Shown: positions 23,854 through 32,655, counted from the stretch's first letter. The stretch: 37,614 nucleotides of DNA from Oscillospiraceae bacterium (GCA_902784305.1 CACZUK010000005.1:1-37614); one strand, 5' to 3'. A program made the numbers and translations. Notes: generated by a model from the sequence alone, not told the origin.

Positions 23854-26508
23854 ATGACCAGTGCAGATCGGGTTTGTCTGCTGTGCATGAGGGTGAAGCC
23901 AGAGCGTGAGCTCTTCCCCTGTCCCTTCTGCGGCGGCGACCACCGCACCCTGCCCCTCCAGCCCCCGGCCCTGCCGCCGGGCACCGTGCTGGATGAGCGC
24001 TACCTGGTGGGCCGCACCCTGGGACAGGGGGGCTTCGGCATCACCTACGCCGCCTGTGACCTCAAGACCGGGGACCGGGTGGCCATCAAGGAATACTACC
24101 CCGCAACCCTCGCCGGCCGGGACGCCGGCGGCTCCACCCAGCTGAGCGTCAACGCCATCAAGGGGGAGCGCGCCATGGACGAGTACGCCGCCGGGCTGCG
24201 CCACTTCCTCTATGAGGCCCGCCGTCAGGCGAAGCTGGCCTCCTCGCCGGGCATCGTGTCCGTGATGGACTTTTTTGAGGCCAACGGCACCGCCTACTAC
24301 GTCATGGAGTATGTGGACGGCAGCACCCTGGTGCAGTACGTCCGCGAGCCCATCCCCTTCTCGAAGGCGCTGGAGCTGCTGGAGCCCATCGCCCAGTCTT
24401 TGAAGAGCGTCCACCGCTCCGGGCTCATCCACCGGGACATCAGCCCGGACAACATCATGTGCGCCAACGACGGGCAGGTCCGGCTGCTGGACTTCGGCGC
24501 CTCCCACAGCTTCACCGGCGAGGAGAGCACCACCGGCAACGCCACCCTCAAGCACGGCTTCGCGCCGCCGGAGCAGTACGGCTCCAGCAGCATGCAGGGG
24601 CCGTGGACCGACGTGTACGCCCTGGCCGCCACCTTATATTGGTGCGTCACCGGCAAGATTCCTCAGGACTCCATGGACCGCAGCATCGGCGGGGACCGGC
24701 TGCTGCCCCCCTCGGAGCTGGGCGCGGAGATTTCCCCCGACGAGGAGGCCGTGCTCATGCGGGGTCTGGCCCTGCCCATCGCCGCGCGCTACCAGAGCAT
24801 GGAGAGCTTCTGGACCAAGCTCAACAAGGCCCGCCGCTACCACGCCGCCAGGCAGCGCACCGACGATGCCGCCGCCAACGGCGAGGAGGAGGTGCGCGTG
24901 TTCCGCTCCCGCACCCAGCGCGCCGACGCCGCTTCGGGCATGGAGGAGCCGGAGACCACCCGCAAGCCCACGGGCCTTCGGAACATCCCTGTGTCCCAGA
25001 AGAAGCCCCGCGCCACCGTGGAGGAGCGCGCCGAGCCGGATTTGAGCCGCTTCAAGCTCTCCGGCATGCGGGATGCCCCGGAGCCAACCCGCCGTCAGCC
25101 CTCCCTTCTGGACACAGACGGCCCGGAACCCGCCAAAAATCCCAACCATTCCACCAAAAAGGACCCCGACGAGCTGCCCGCCTGGCGCCGCAGCCGGATG
25201 ACGCCGGTGTTCGTGTCCCTCATCGCGCTGCTGCTCTTCCTCACCGGCTATCTGGCCCTGACCCGGCCCGCCGAAGTGGTCCCCGACGCCTCCCAGATGC
25301 AGGAGGGCGTCAGCATCGGCGGCAGCTTCTACGCGCCGGACACTCAGAAGCTCTACCTCACCGCCGACCCCTCCTTTGTCGAAGACCGGGAGAACGCGGA
25401 GGCCTACACCGCCCTGTCCTACCTCTCCGACGCCGATTGGGCGGGCATTTGCAGCCTCACGAGCCTGAAAAAGCTCTCTCTGGTGGGCTTTGACCTCTCC
25501 TCCCTCCGGGGGCTGGAGCAGCTGAGCGCCCTGGAGGTGCTGGACGTGAGCCACAACGACCTCACCGAGCTCACGCCTCTGGACGCGCTGCGCCTGAATG
25601 AGCTCTACGCCGCCGACAACCAGCTCACCGCCGCGCCGGTCTATCCCACGCTGGTGCTGCTGGACCTGTCCGACAACGAAATCAGCGACCTCAGCCCCCT
25701 GACGGAGGACAAGCGGCTGAGCAGCCTCTTTCTGCGCAACAACTGCGTCTCCGACCTCGTCCCCCTCGCGCAGCTCACCAGCCTGCGGCGGCTGGACGTG
25801 GCCGGGAACGGCTTGAAGAACATCGCGCCGCTCTACGGCCTCCAGAACCTCAAAAGCGTGGATTTGGACGGCAACACCCTGACCAACGGCCAGCTGCTCA
25901 CCCTCCTCCAGCGGCTTCCCAACTGCGCGCTGGATGTGGAGGTGCTCACGGACATCCCCGAAGAGGTGGAAATCGGCGGCAGACACTACGACACCGCCGC
26001 CACCCGGCTGGATTTGGAGTCTCAAAGCCTGTCCGACGAGGACATCGTGAACCTGAAGTACATGGTCAATCTCCAGAGCCTGAAAATGGCCGGGAACAAC
26101 ATCACCGACCTTTCCGTGCTCTCCCGGCTCTACGCGCTGACCTATCTCGACGTGGGCCACAACCGGCTGACGGACCTGAATCTGCTCTCCGGGCTGACGA
26201 ATCTGGAGACGCTGCTGATTTCCTCCAACCAAATCACGGACCTCACCCCGGTGGAGCACCTGAGCTCCCTGGTGAACCTCAGCGCGGGCAACAACCCCAT
26301 CAGCGACCTCTCGCCCCTGTCGAACCTGCAAAGCCTGCGGATGATTGCGATTTGCGACTTCCGGGCCTCCAGTCTGGAGCCGCTGTACTCCCTGACGGAC
26401 CTGGTGGAGCTGCGCATCACCCGCAACGCCTACTCCGACGCGGAGCTGGAGGAGCTGAAGCAGGCCCTGCCCCGCTGCACGGTGAACCAGTTCAAGGCCG
26501 GCAAGTGA
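23854..26508 (+). CDS. Transmembrane Ser/Thr protein kinase with leucine-rich repeats
   Basis: This 884-aa membrane protein kinase reads, in order: an N-terminal zinc ribbon (CLLCMRV..CPFCGG, about 8-28); a Hanks-type kinase domain (about 50-320); a Pro/Arg-rich linker (about 330-445); one membrane helix (about 450-469); and an outer domain of about fourteen internalin-like 21-22-residue leucine-rich repeats in two blocks (about 530-690 and 720-875). The kinase has GQGGFG (57-62), the ATP-anchoring Lys79 in VAIKEYYP, catalytic HRD (193-195) in HRDISPDN, and DFG at 213-215. APPEQYG marks the P+1 region. All catalytic residues are present, so it should be active. AAGGAG (23839-23844) sets the ATG. 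The PP2C phosphatase follows 37 nt on. Most clostridial kinases of this type use PASTA repeats outside; LRRs suggest a protein or wall ligand. Confidence 0.93.
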   Translation: MTSADRVCLLCMRVKPERELFPCPFCGGDHRTLPLQPPALPPGTVLDERYLVGRTLGQGGFGITYAACDLKTGDRVAIKEYYPATLAGRDAGGSTQLSVNAIKGERAMDEYAAGLRHFLYEARRQAKLASSPGIVSVMDFFEANGTAYYVMEYVDGSTLVQYVREPIPFSKALELLEPIAQSLKSVHRSGLIHRDISPDNIMCANDGQVRLLDFGASHSFTGEESTTGNATLKHGFAPPEQYGSSSMQGPWTDVYALAATLYWCVTGKIPQDSMDRSIGGDRLLPPSELGAEISPDEEAVLMRGLALPIAARYQSMESFWTKLNKARRYHAARQRTDDAAANGEEEVRVFRSRTQRADAASGMEEPETTRKPTGLRNIPVSQKKPRATVEERAEPDLSRFKLSGMRDAPEPTRRQPSLLDTDGPEPAKNPNHSTKKDPDELPAWRRSRMTPVFVSLIALLLFLTGYLALTRPAEVVPDASQMQEGVSIGGSFYAPDTQKLYLTADPSFVEDRENAEAYTALSYLSDADWAGICSLTSLKKLSLVGFDLSSLRGLEQLSALEVLDVSHNDLTELTPLDALRLNELYAADNQLTAAPVYPTLVLLDLSDNEISDLSPLTEDKRLSSLFLRNNCVSDLVPLAQLTSLRRLDVAGNGLKNIAPLYGLQNLKSVDLDGNTLTNGQLLTLLQRLPNCALDVEVLTDIPEEVEIGGRHYDTAATRLDLESQSLSDEDIVNLKYMVNLQSLKMAGNNITDLSVLSRLYALTYLDVGHNRLTDLNLLSGLTNLETLLISSNQITDLTPVEHLSSLVNLSAGNNPISDLSPLSNLQSLRMIAICDFRASSLEPLYSLTDLVELRITRNAYSDAELEELKQALPRCTVNQFKAGK

Positions 26509-26545
26509 CCTTTCCCATTTTCCCATTTTTTCAGACGGTATTGGT

Positions 26546-27349
26546 ATGTTTTTCTTCAATTGGACCAAAAAAGAGAATTCGGAGCCGCCGAAGCTCCAGA
26601 TAGCGGGCCTCTCCGGCCTGGGCGACCGGCCGCAGCAGCAGGACTGCTTTGCCTTCTCCGACTGGCTGGACGCGCACCTGCGGGAGCAGCGGGGCATCCT
26701 GCTGACCATGGCCGACGGCATGGGCGGGCTGGACCACGGCGACGAGGTCAGCTCCCTGCTGGTGACGGAGCTGCAGCGGGCCTTTCTGAACCGGCCCGTG
26801 GACGCGGCGCCCGACGCCTGGCTGCTGGAGCTGCTGGGGCAGGCCAACCGCCGCGTGAACCGCCTGCTGCGGGACAAGACCCCCGGCGGCTCCACGCTGA
26901 TTATGGCGCTGGTGCTGGGCGACCAGCTCTTCCACCTGAGCGTGGGGGACAGCCGCCTCTATCTGAGCCGGGGCAAGGGGCTGGTGCTGCTCAACCGGGA
27001 GCAGAGCTACGGCGTCAAGCTGGATTTGATGCTGGTCAAGGGGATACTGCCCGCCTCGGAGCTGGCCAGCCACCCCCAGCGCCGGGCGCTGACCAGCTAT
27101 GTGGGCATGGGCGATTTGGAGGGCGTGGACCGGAACACGATTCCCCTCCAGCTCCAGGACGGGGACCAACTGCTGCTGCTCTCCGACGGCGTGTTCGGCA
27201 CCCTGAGTGAGGAGGAGATTTGCGCCTGCCTCACGGAGGACCCGGAGCGCTCCGTCCGCGCTCTGGAGCAGAGCGTGCTGGCGAAGCACCGGCATCGTCA
27301 GGACAACTATACAGCGCTCATCTATCGGCACGGAAGAGCGGAAGGGTGA
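26546..27349 (+). CDS. PP2C-family Ser/Thr protein phosphatase
   Basis: This 267-aa cytoplasmic metal-dependent phosphatase is probably the partner that reverses phosphorylation by the upstream kinase. The PP2C motifs are in order: GDRPQQQD near residue 27 (normally R-x-x-N-E-D, here QQQD), MADGMGG with Asp57-Gly58, GGSTLIMALV, LSVGDSRLYL, LLLSDGVFG with Asp214, and the final QDNYTALIY with Asp253. The metal-binding aspartates are therefore retained. The ATG at 26546 has no clear Shine-Dalgarno, which is unusual in this window. Translation may depend on ribosomes leaving the kinase gene 37 nt upstream. No membrane segment is seen. Confidence 0.92.
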   Translation: MFFFNWTKKENSEPPKLQIAGLSGLGDRPQQQDCFAFSDWLDAHLREQRGILLTMADGMGGLDHGDEVSSLLVTELQRAFLNRPVDAAPDAWLLELLGQANRRVNRLLRDKTPGGSTLIMALVLGDQLFHLSVGDSRLYLSRGKGLVLLNREQSYGVKLDLMLVKGILPASELASHPQRRALTSYVGMGDLEGVDRNTIPLQLQDGDQLLLLSDGVFGTLSEEEICACLTEDPERSVRALEQSVLAKHRHRQDNYTALIYRHGRAEG

Positions 27350-27354
27350 CGGCA

Positions 27355-27383
27355 ATGCACAATGCACAATGCACAATTGTGTG
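27355..27383. repeat. Triple ATGCACA repeat after the PP2C stop codon
   Basis: Three perfect tandem ATGCACA units (27355-27375) start five bases after the stop codon and run into the palindromic CACAATTGTG. The same heptamer occurs three times directly after the DHH stop codon at 5976-6027. Confidence 0.6.
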
Positions 27384-27507
27384 TTGAACCGACCGCAGTG
27401 TCTCTATATTGGACGTAATTTGCAACTTTTAACGCGCAATTGTTATCGCCTTCCGGTCAGAAAGGCACGGTCGGCTGCCACAGCGCTCTAAAACGCTAAA
27501 AATATCA

Positions 27508-27554
27508 CAACAGCGGCTGGTTTCTAATGAAATGGGCCGCTGTTGTTGTTTTTT
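27508..27554 (+). terminator. Intrinsic terminator of the kinase-phosphatase transcript
   Basis: CAACAGCGGC (27508-27517) pairs with GCCGCTGTTG (27536-27545), with an inner TTTC/GAAA pair, followed by TTGTTTTTTC. It lies about 160 nt after the phosphatase stop codon. Confidence 0.8.
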
Positions 27555-27559
27555 CAGTG

Positions 27560-28181
27560 GTTTTTCTATCGTTCCATCGACCACCCACCCCCCCGGCCCC
27601 CCTTCCCGGGGGCGCGCTGTCGGCTTGCGGTATGTACGACGCCTTCGTTGAACTACCGCTGAGCGACTGCGATGGTTCGGAGATTGGACGCCGCCGGGAA
27701 GGGGGTAACCGGTCGTTCTTTAGACGCGAGCCACTATCGTTGGACGAGTTGCCCGACGATGCAAAAGAAGCTGTTCTTCCGCGACAAAGCGAGGGGGTAT
27801 CCAAAGTGGGGGCTGCCGAAGCCCCCCTTGGTCGGGGAGTCCAGAGGGGGCGAGCCCCCTCTGGTCGCTCTCTGCCTACTCTCTGCCGAATAGCAGACTG
27901 CCGCCCGCCGAATGGCAATTCCTTAATAGGCGGCGTGCAGGGAGCTACGGCCCATCGGGCCGTGCGAGTCGCAGAGTAGGGGCCCGTGCGGCTGCAAGGA
28001 GCCCCGCAGGGGCGGGAGTGCCCCGAAGAGGGTAAGCACTGCTTCCAGGTAGAAGATAAAGATAAGGATGTATAAGAAACGAAAGTTTCCCTGTTATCCC
28101 CACCCAAAAACGTAAAAACTAGCACTGATGTATGGATAAAACGCCCCCTCTCCCGCATACTCTCCCCCCAATCAACAAACC
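27560..28181. other. Non-coding, hairpin-rich intergenic region
   Basis: No convincing gene is present: open frames on both strands lack ribosome binding sites and read as low-complexity Arg/Ser/Pro sequence. The region holds several strong hairpins. These are GGGGGCT/AGCCCCC (about 27807-27826), CCAGAGGGGG/CCCCCTCTGG with a 4-nt loop (27841-27864), and ACGGCCC/GGGCCGT (27948-27964). GCCGTGCGAGTCG (27959-27971) also occurs at 6006-6018. It is likely a dispersed repeat or a remnant of one; an uncharacterised RNA is possible. Confidence 0.5.
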
Positions 28182-28823
28182 CTAAAGCTGTGCCACCGTC
28201 TCCGGCATCGACGTATCCACCACCTCCAGCGTCATAATGCTCACCTCAAAGGCCACCCGCTTCACGCTGCCCGCCTCCAGCACCTTCGTATAAACCCGCG
28301 ACTGAAGCCGCCCCTGCAACCGCAGCCCCGTGCCCGTGTCCATGCGCGCGCACTGCTGCGCCACCGCCCCCCACGCGATGCAGGGCAGATAGTCCGCCCG
28401 GGCGTAGCTCCGATTCACCGCCAGCAGCAGGTCCGCAATCTCCCGGCCCAGCGGCGTGCGCCGGTACACCGGCTTGCGGCACAGAACCCCCGCCAGCCGC
28501 AGCCGGTTCTCATCCTCCCCGCAGCGGTCCCGGCACAGCTCTTGGGCGAAAAGCGTGATGACCAGCCGACTGCCCACCCCGCTGTTGTTGTTGTACGAGC
28601 GCACCTCTCCCGCCACGCTCACCCGCTCCCCCGTCCGCACCGGGCAGCGCTCCAGCAGCGTCCGGGACGCAATGACGTTGATGACATCCTCCGCGCCGCT
28701 CAGCCGCAGACTCTTCACCGGCAGGCGGAAGAAATCCTCCCCGTGGCTCTCGTGGGAGAACTCCGGCTCCGTCACCGCCTCACCCACCAGCAGGGCCTGA
28801 TTCTCATTCCAATCCGTTCTCAT
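28182..28823 (-). CDS. Single-stranded DNA-binding protein with two OB folds
   Basis: This 213-aa protein resembles clostridial SSB/PriB-like proteins built of two OB-fold halves. The first half (about 8-105) contains GEAVTEPEFSHES and ERVSVAGEVRSYNN. The second (about 112-205) contains LRLAGVLCRKPVYRRTPLGREIADLLLAVNR and YLPCIAWG, the usual SSB-like strand pattern. It lacks the acidic DDDIPF-type tail of the main replication SSB and ends MPETVAQL, so it is probably a specialised paralogue rather than the essential SSB. I start at the ATG at 28823, which follows AAAGGAGAGG, not at the TTG further upstream. No clear promoter was recognised. It is alone on the minus strand between two plus-strand transcripts. 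Confidence 0.8.
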   Translation of the reverse strand: MRTDWNENQALLVGEAVTEPEFSHESHGEDFFRLPVKSLRLSGAEDVINVIASRTLLERCPVRTGERVSVAGEVRSYNNNSGVGSRLVITLFAQELCRDRCGEDENRLRLAGVLCRKPVYRRTPLGREIADLLLAVNRSYARADYLPCIAWGAVAQQCARMDTGTGLRLQGRLQSRVYTKVLEAGSVKRVAFEVSIMTLEVVDTSMPETVAQL

Positions 28824-28921
28824 CGGGTATCCTCTCCTTTGCTGCGCCGCTTTGGTGCGCGGCTGAGACAACCTATGTGCCCCCCAGCCGGATTATTCCC
28901 CAAATATTTGCCCCGCAGGGC

Positions 28922-28950
28922 TTGAGCTTCCCCCAAAACTCTGCTATAAT
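28922..28950 (+). promoter_or_regulatory. Sigma-A promoter of the PdaA-like gene
   Basis: TTGAGC (28922-28927) and a perfect TATAAT (28945-28950) are 17 bp apart. AGGAGG is at 29019-29024. Confidence 0.78.
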
Positions 28951-29029
28951 GGCTTTTGCAGTCCTACGACCCCTCCGGAGCCGCGCTCCGTGAAGCATTT
29001 TCAAATCAGTATCGAAACAGGAGGTTTCC

Positions 29030-30103
29030 ATGAAATCCATGCGTCAATGTCTGGCCCTGCTGCTCGCCCTGGCCCTGTGCCTGAGCCTGCTGAGCGGCTG
29101 CGCCGGAAAGAAGAAGAACAATCCCGCCCCCGATGCCGCCTCCAGCGCCGCTGTCGAGGCCGAGCAGTCCGCAAGCGCCGCCGAGACTGAACCCGCCGCG
29201 GAATCCGGAAGCGCCGCCGCGTCTGAGAGCGCCGCCGCGTCCGAGGGCGCTGAGTCCATCGCCCAGGAGACCTCCGCCGCCGCGTCCGTGGAGGCCGAGC
29301 CCCAGGCCGCCCCCGCCGCCGACGCCCCCTACGACACCAGCGCGAAGATGGATGTCACCGGCGTGGACTTCGACGCTCTGTCCCAGCTGGACAACACCAG
29401 CATGGACTACGGCTTCGCCAAGGACGACCGCGACGAGCTCAACCGCCCCAACGGCATCTACTACTATGACCGCTTCTACAAGGACCACGGCGGCGTCACC
29501 CACATCGACACCACCGAAGACCTCATTTTCCTGACCATGGACGAGGGCTATGAGGCCGGTCACACCAACGACATTCTGGACACCCTCAAGGAGAAGAACG
29601 TCAAGAGCGTGTTCTTCATCACCAAGCAGTTCTACGACGAGCACCCCGAGCTCATCCAGCGGATGATTGACGAGGGCCACATCATCGGCAACCACTCCTG
29701 CGCCCACAAGGCCGGCGGCATGCCCCAGCTCGGCGCTCAGGCCCAGTATGAGGACTATAAGTGGCTCAACGACGCCGTTTATGAGAAGTTTGGCTACCAG
29801 ATGAAGCTCTTCCGCTTCCCCGAGGGCGTGTCCAGCCCCCAGAGCTGCGAGCTGCTCAACCAGATGGGCTACAAGAGCGTGTTCTGGTCCTTCGCCTACC
29901 GCGACTTCGTGCTGGATGACCAGATGGACCCCGCCGACGCCCTGGACCAGTGCCTCGACCAGCTCCACCCCGGCGCCATCTATCTGCTCCACGCCGTCAG
30001 CGCCACCAACACCGAGATTCTGGCCGACTTCATCGACAGCGCCCGGGCCGGCGGCTACGAGTTCGGCGTCTTCCCCGTGGAGACCGCTCCCGCCCTCCAG
30101 TGA
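29030..30103 (+). CDS. Polysaccharide deacetylase lipoprotein (PdaA-like)
   Basis: This 357-aa exported lipoprotein should remove acetyl groups from peptidoglycan amino sugars. The signal peptide ends in the lipobox LLSGC, with Cys24 or so as the lipidation site. A long Ala/Ser/Glu-rich tether (about 30-105) precedes the NodB-fold catalytic domain. Its motifs match the PdaA subgroup rather than ordinary NodB enzymes: TMDEGYE with Asp171; GNHSCAH with His222 and His226; FRFPEGVSS; and YLLHAVSATN. PdaA makes the muramic delta-lactam of the spore cortex in Bacillus, so a cortex role is possible, but the long tether suggests action at the vegetative surface. The AGGAGG site at 29019-29024 fixes the ATG. 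Single-gene transcript. Confidence 0.88.
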   Translation: MKSMRQCLALLLALALCLSLLSGCAGKKKNNPAPDAASSAAVEAEQSASAAETEPAAESGSAAASESAAASEGAESIAQETSAAASVEAEPQAAPAADAPYDTSAKMDVTGVDFDALSQLDNTSMDYGFAKDDRDELNRPNGIYYYDRFYKDHGGVTHIDTTEDLIFLTMDEGYEAGHTNDILDTLKEKNVKSVFFITKQFYDEHPELIQRMIDEGHIIGNHSCAHKAGGMPQLGAQAQYEDYKWLNDAVYEKFGYQMKLFRFPEGVSSPQSCELLNQMGYKSVFWSFAYRDFVLDDQMDPADALDQCLDQLHPGAIYLLHAVSATNTEILADFIDSARAGGYEFGVFPVETAPALQ

Positions 30104-30142
30104 GCGCCTGAGGCCTTGCCTCTGACCCAATTGCAACCGAAA

Positions 30143-30184
30143 GAGCAGGTTCTCCCGTCCCGCGGGAGGGCCTGCTCCTTTTGC
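30143..30184 (+). terminator. Intrinsic terminator of the PdaA-like gene
   Basis: GAGCAGG (30143-30149) pairs with CCTGCTC (30171-30177) around an inner CTCCC/GGGAG stem, followed by CTTTTG. Confidence 0.75.
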
Positions 30185-30289
30185 GCGCCCGGCGCGTCTT
30201 GAAAAGGTTATTTTTTTCGTCTGCGTTTTCTTATCCCTTTTCTATCAGGATTCGTACAGAGTTTCTTAATTGATATTTCAGCAAATATT

Positions 30290-30368
30290 TTGATTATCTA
30301 TTATTTTCGTCTATAATTCGTTCTGTACTTCGTTCTCTCTTGACACCAGCTCTGGTTTCAGGTATAAT
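30290..30368 (+). promoter_or_regulatory. Tandem promoters of putP, one a perfect consensus
   Basis: The proximal promoter is TTGACA (30340-30345), 17 bp, TATAAT (30363-30368), the full sigma-A consensus. A second, upstream candidate is TTGATT (30290-30295), 16 bp, TATAAT (30312-30317). Both lie in an AT-rich stretch (about 30208-30320) that stands out from the GC-rich surroundings and could act as an UP element. Confidence 0.85.
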
Positions 30369-30401
30369 CGCTTTACCCTGTTGAAGAGAGAAGGAAAGAA
30401 A

Positions 30402-31937
30402 ATGTTTACTAGCTCCACCTTGTGCATTGTCATTGCCATCGTGCTCTACCTGGCGTTCATGCTCTATTTGGGCTTCCGCTTCGCCAAGGGCAACGAGAAC
30501 ACCAGTGACTACTACCTGGGCGGCCGGAAGCTGGGCCCCCTGGTCACCGCCATGAGCGCCGAGGCCTCCGACATGTCCTCCTGGCTGCTGATGGGCCTGC
30601 CCGGCGTGGCCTACGCCACCGGCATCTGTGACGCCGGCTGGACCGCCATCGGTCTGGGCGTGGGCACCTACCTGAACTGGCTGCTCACCGCCAAGCGGCT
30701 GCGCTACTACACCGAGGAAATCGGCGCGGTGACCATCCCCGAGTTCTTCGAGAAGCGCTTCCACGACAACAGCCACCTGCTGATGGGCATCTCCGCCTTT
30801 GTCATCGTGTTCTTCTTCATCCCCTACACCGCCTCCGGCTTCGCCGCCTGCGGCAAGCTGTTCTCCTCCCTGTTCCACATCGACTACCTGCCCGCCATGG
30901 TGGTGTCCGCTCTGGTCATCATCGCCTACACCGCCTCCGGCGGCTTCATGGCCGCCTCCACCACCGACTTCATCCAGTCCATTGTCATGACCTTCGCCCT
31001 CATCGCGGTGGTCTGCTACGGCCTGAGCAAGACCGGCGGCTGGTCCGAGACGGTCTCCTACGCCTCCACCCTGCCCGGCTACCTGTCCCTGTCCCAGATG
31101 TACGACGCCGCCTCCGGCTCCGCGGCCTCCTACGGCGGTCTGCTGACCATCATCTCCACCGCCGCCTGGGGCCTGGGCTACTTCGGCATGCCCCACATCC
31201 TGCTGCGCTTCATGGCCATTGAAGACCCCAAGAAAATCACCCTGAGCCGCCGTGTGGCCTCCGTTTGGGTGTTTGTCTCCATGTTCGTGGCCATTTTCAT
31301 CGGCGTGCTGGGCATGAGCATGGTCCACGCCGGTGCCCTGGAGCCCCTGGAGGACCCCGAGCGCATCATCATCGTCGTCTCCGACCAGATTGCCCACCTG
31401 GGCGTGCTGCCCGGCCTGCTGGCGGGCGTGATTCTGGCCGGCATCCTGGCCTGCACCATGTCCACCTGCGACTCCCAGCTGCTGGCCGCCTCCTCCTCCA
31501 TCTCTGAGGACATCTTCCACGGCGTGTTCAACGTCAGGGTGGACGAGAAGACCACCATGCTCATGGCCCGCGTCACCCTGATTATCATCGCCATTCTGGG
31601 CATCGTCATGGCCCGGGACCCCAACAGCTCCGTGTTCGGCATCGTCTCCTTCGCCTGGGCGGGCTTCGGCGCCGCCTTCGGCCCGGTCATGATGTGCGCC
31701 ATCTTCTGGCGCCGCACCAACTTCTGGGGTGCCCTGTCCGGCATGGTGGCCGGAGGCACCGTGATGCTGGTCTGGCACTACATGATGAAGCCCATGGGCG
31801 GCGTGTTCGGCATCTACGAGCTGCTGCCCGGCTTCCTGGCCGGCCTGATCGCCTGCGTGGTGGTCAGCCTGCTCACCCCGGAGCCCGACGCTGACATCCT
31901 GGCCGAGTTCGATCGGGTGGACCAGCTGAGCAAGTAA
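30402..31937 (+). CDS. putP: Sodium/proline symporter PutP
   Basis: This 511-aa membrane transporter of the solute:sodium symporter family has about 13 helices and takes up proline with Na+. Family marks include DYYLGGRKLGPLVTAMSAEASDMSSWLLMG near the N-terminus (helix 2 sodium site) and GILACTMSTCDSQLLAASSSISED in helix 9. The latter contains the Ser-Thr pair needed for sodium and proline binding in Escherichia coli PutP. Length is normal. I start at the ATG at 30402, eight nt after AAGGA, rather than seven codons upstream. Consensus promoters suggest strong expression. Two proline-tRNA editing genes lie within 3 kb downstream, which supports proline rather than another substrate. Confidence 0.95.
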   Translation: MFTSSTLCIVIAIVLYLAFMLYLGFRFAKGNENTSDYYLGGRKLGPLVTAMSAEASDMSSWLLMGLPGVAYATGICDAGWTAIGLGVGTYLNWLLTAKRLRYYTEEIGAVTIPEFFEKRFHDNSHLLMGISAFVIVFFFIPYTASGFAACGKLFSSLFHIDYLPAMVVSALVIIAYTASGGFMAASTTDFIQSIVMTFALIAVVCYGLSKTGGWSETVSYASTLPGYLSLSQMYDAASGSAASYGGLLTIISTAAWGLGYFGMPHILLRFMAIEDPKKITLSRRVASVWVFVSMFVAIFIGVLGMSMVHAGALEPLEDPERIIIVVSDQIAHLGVLPGLLAGVILAGILACTMSTCDSQLLAASSSISEDIFHGVFNVRVDEKTTMLMARVTLIIIAILGIVMARDPNSSVFGIVSFAWAGFGAAFGPVMMCAIFWRRTNFWGALSGMVAGGTVMLVWHYMMKPMGGVFGIYELLPGFLAGLIACVVVSLLTPEPDADILAEFDRVDQLSK

Positions 31938-31951
31938 AAAGTACACAAAAG

Positions 31952-31983
31952 CAGAGCCGTCGCAGCCGCGGCGGCTCTGTTTC
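31952..31983 (+). terminator. Weak terminator between putP and tetR
   Basis: CAGAGCCG (31952-31959) pairs perfectly with CGGCTCTG (31972-31979), but only TTTC follows. It may allow read-through into the TetR operon, which shows no obvious promoter of its own. Confidence 0.55.
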
Positions 31984-32006
31984 ACACGAGGAGGTTCGAT
32001 TTCATC

Positions 32007-32648
32007 ATGGCAAAGCGGGGCGCGCGGAACACCCGCCGGAAAATCGTCCGGGCGGCGTGGCGGCTGTTCTACGAGCAGGGCTACGACAACACCACCGTGG
32101 AGGAAATCATTCAGGAGAGCGGCACCTCCAAGGGCTCCTTCTACCACTACTTCAGCGGCAAGGACGCCCTGCTCTCCTCCCTCTCCTCCGTCTTCGATGA
32201 GAAGTATGAGGAGCTGATGGGCGTCATCGCCCCGGAGGACAACTGCTTCGACAAGCTGCTCTACCTGAACCGCGAGCTGTTCAGCCTCATCGAGTCCACC
32301 GTCTCCGTGGAGCTGATGAGCCGGATGTACGCCACCCAGCTCACCACCAGCGGCGCCCGCCACCTGATGGACCAGAGCCGCACCTACTACAAGCTGCTGC
32401 GCGCCATTGCCGCCGAGGGACAGGCCAAGGGCCAAATCACCGCCTCCCTCTCCCCCGCCGAGGTCAGCCGCATCTACGCCATGTGCGAGCGCTCCCTCAT
32501 CTACGACTGGTGCCTCCGGGGCGGGGAGTACTCCCTGGCCGCCTATGGCCGGGAGATGATGCCCTTCCTGCTCTCCCGGCTGCGCTGCGATGTAGCCGCC
32601 TCCATGCCGCCCTATCCCGCCAATGAGTCCCGTTTCCCCGGAAAGTGA
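32007..32648 (+). CDS. TetR/AcrR family transcriptional regulator
   Basis: This 213-aa DNA-binding regulator has an N-terminal TetR helix-turn-helix (about 10-56) with the classic pattern RKIVRAAWRLFYEQGYDNTTVEEIIQESGTSKGSFYHYF. The all-helical C-terminal ligand domain (about 65-200) is unlike any family member I can name. AGGAGG is at 31989-31994, 12 nt before the ATG. It is the first gene of a tight five-gene run (gap of 7 nt to proX, then overlaps), so it may autoregulate this operon and perhaps putP. I see no clear operator palindrome in front of it other than the terminator stem. Confidence 0.92.
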   Translation: MAKRGARNTRRKIVRAAWRLFYEQGYDNTTVEEIIQESGTSKGSFYHYFSGKDALLSSLSSVFDEKYEELMGVIAPEDNCFDKLLYLNRELFSLIESTVSVELMSRMYATQLTTSGARHLMDQSRTYYKLLRAIAAEGQAKGQITASLSPAEVSRIYAMCERSLIYDWCLRGGEYSLAAYGREMMPFLLSRLRCDVAASMPPYPANESRFPGK

Positions 32649-32655
32649 GGTTTTT

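Noticed and set aside
27355-27383. The ATGCACA tandem as a short CRISPR array
   Set aside because: Seven-base units with no spacers and no cas genes in the window; it is a simple tandem repeat.
27505-28158. A 217-codon minus-strand frame in the hairpin-rich gap, and shorter plus-strand frames there
   Set aside because: No ribosome binding site; Arg/Ser/Pro-rich translation spans terminator and hairpins on both strands. More likely repeat DNA than a gene.
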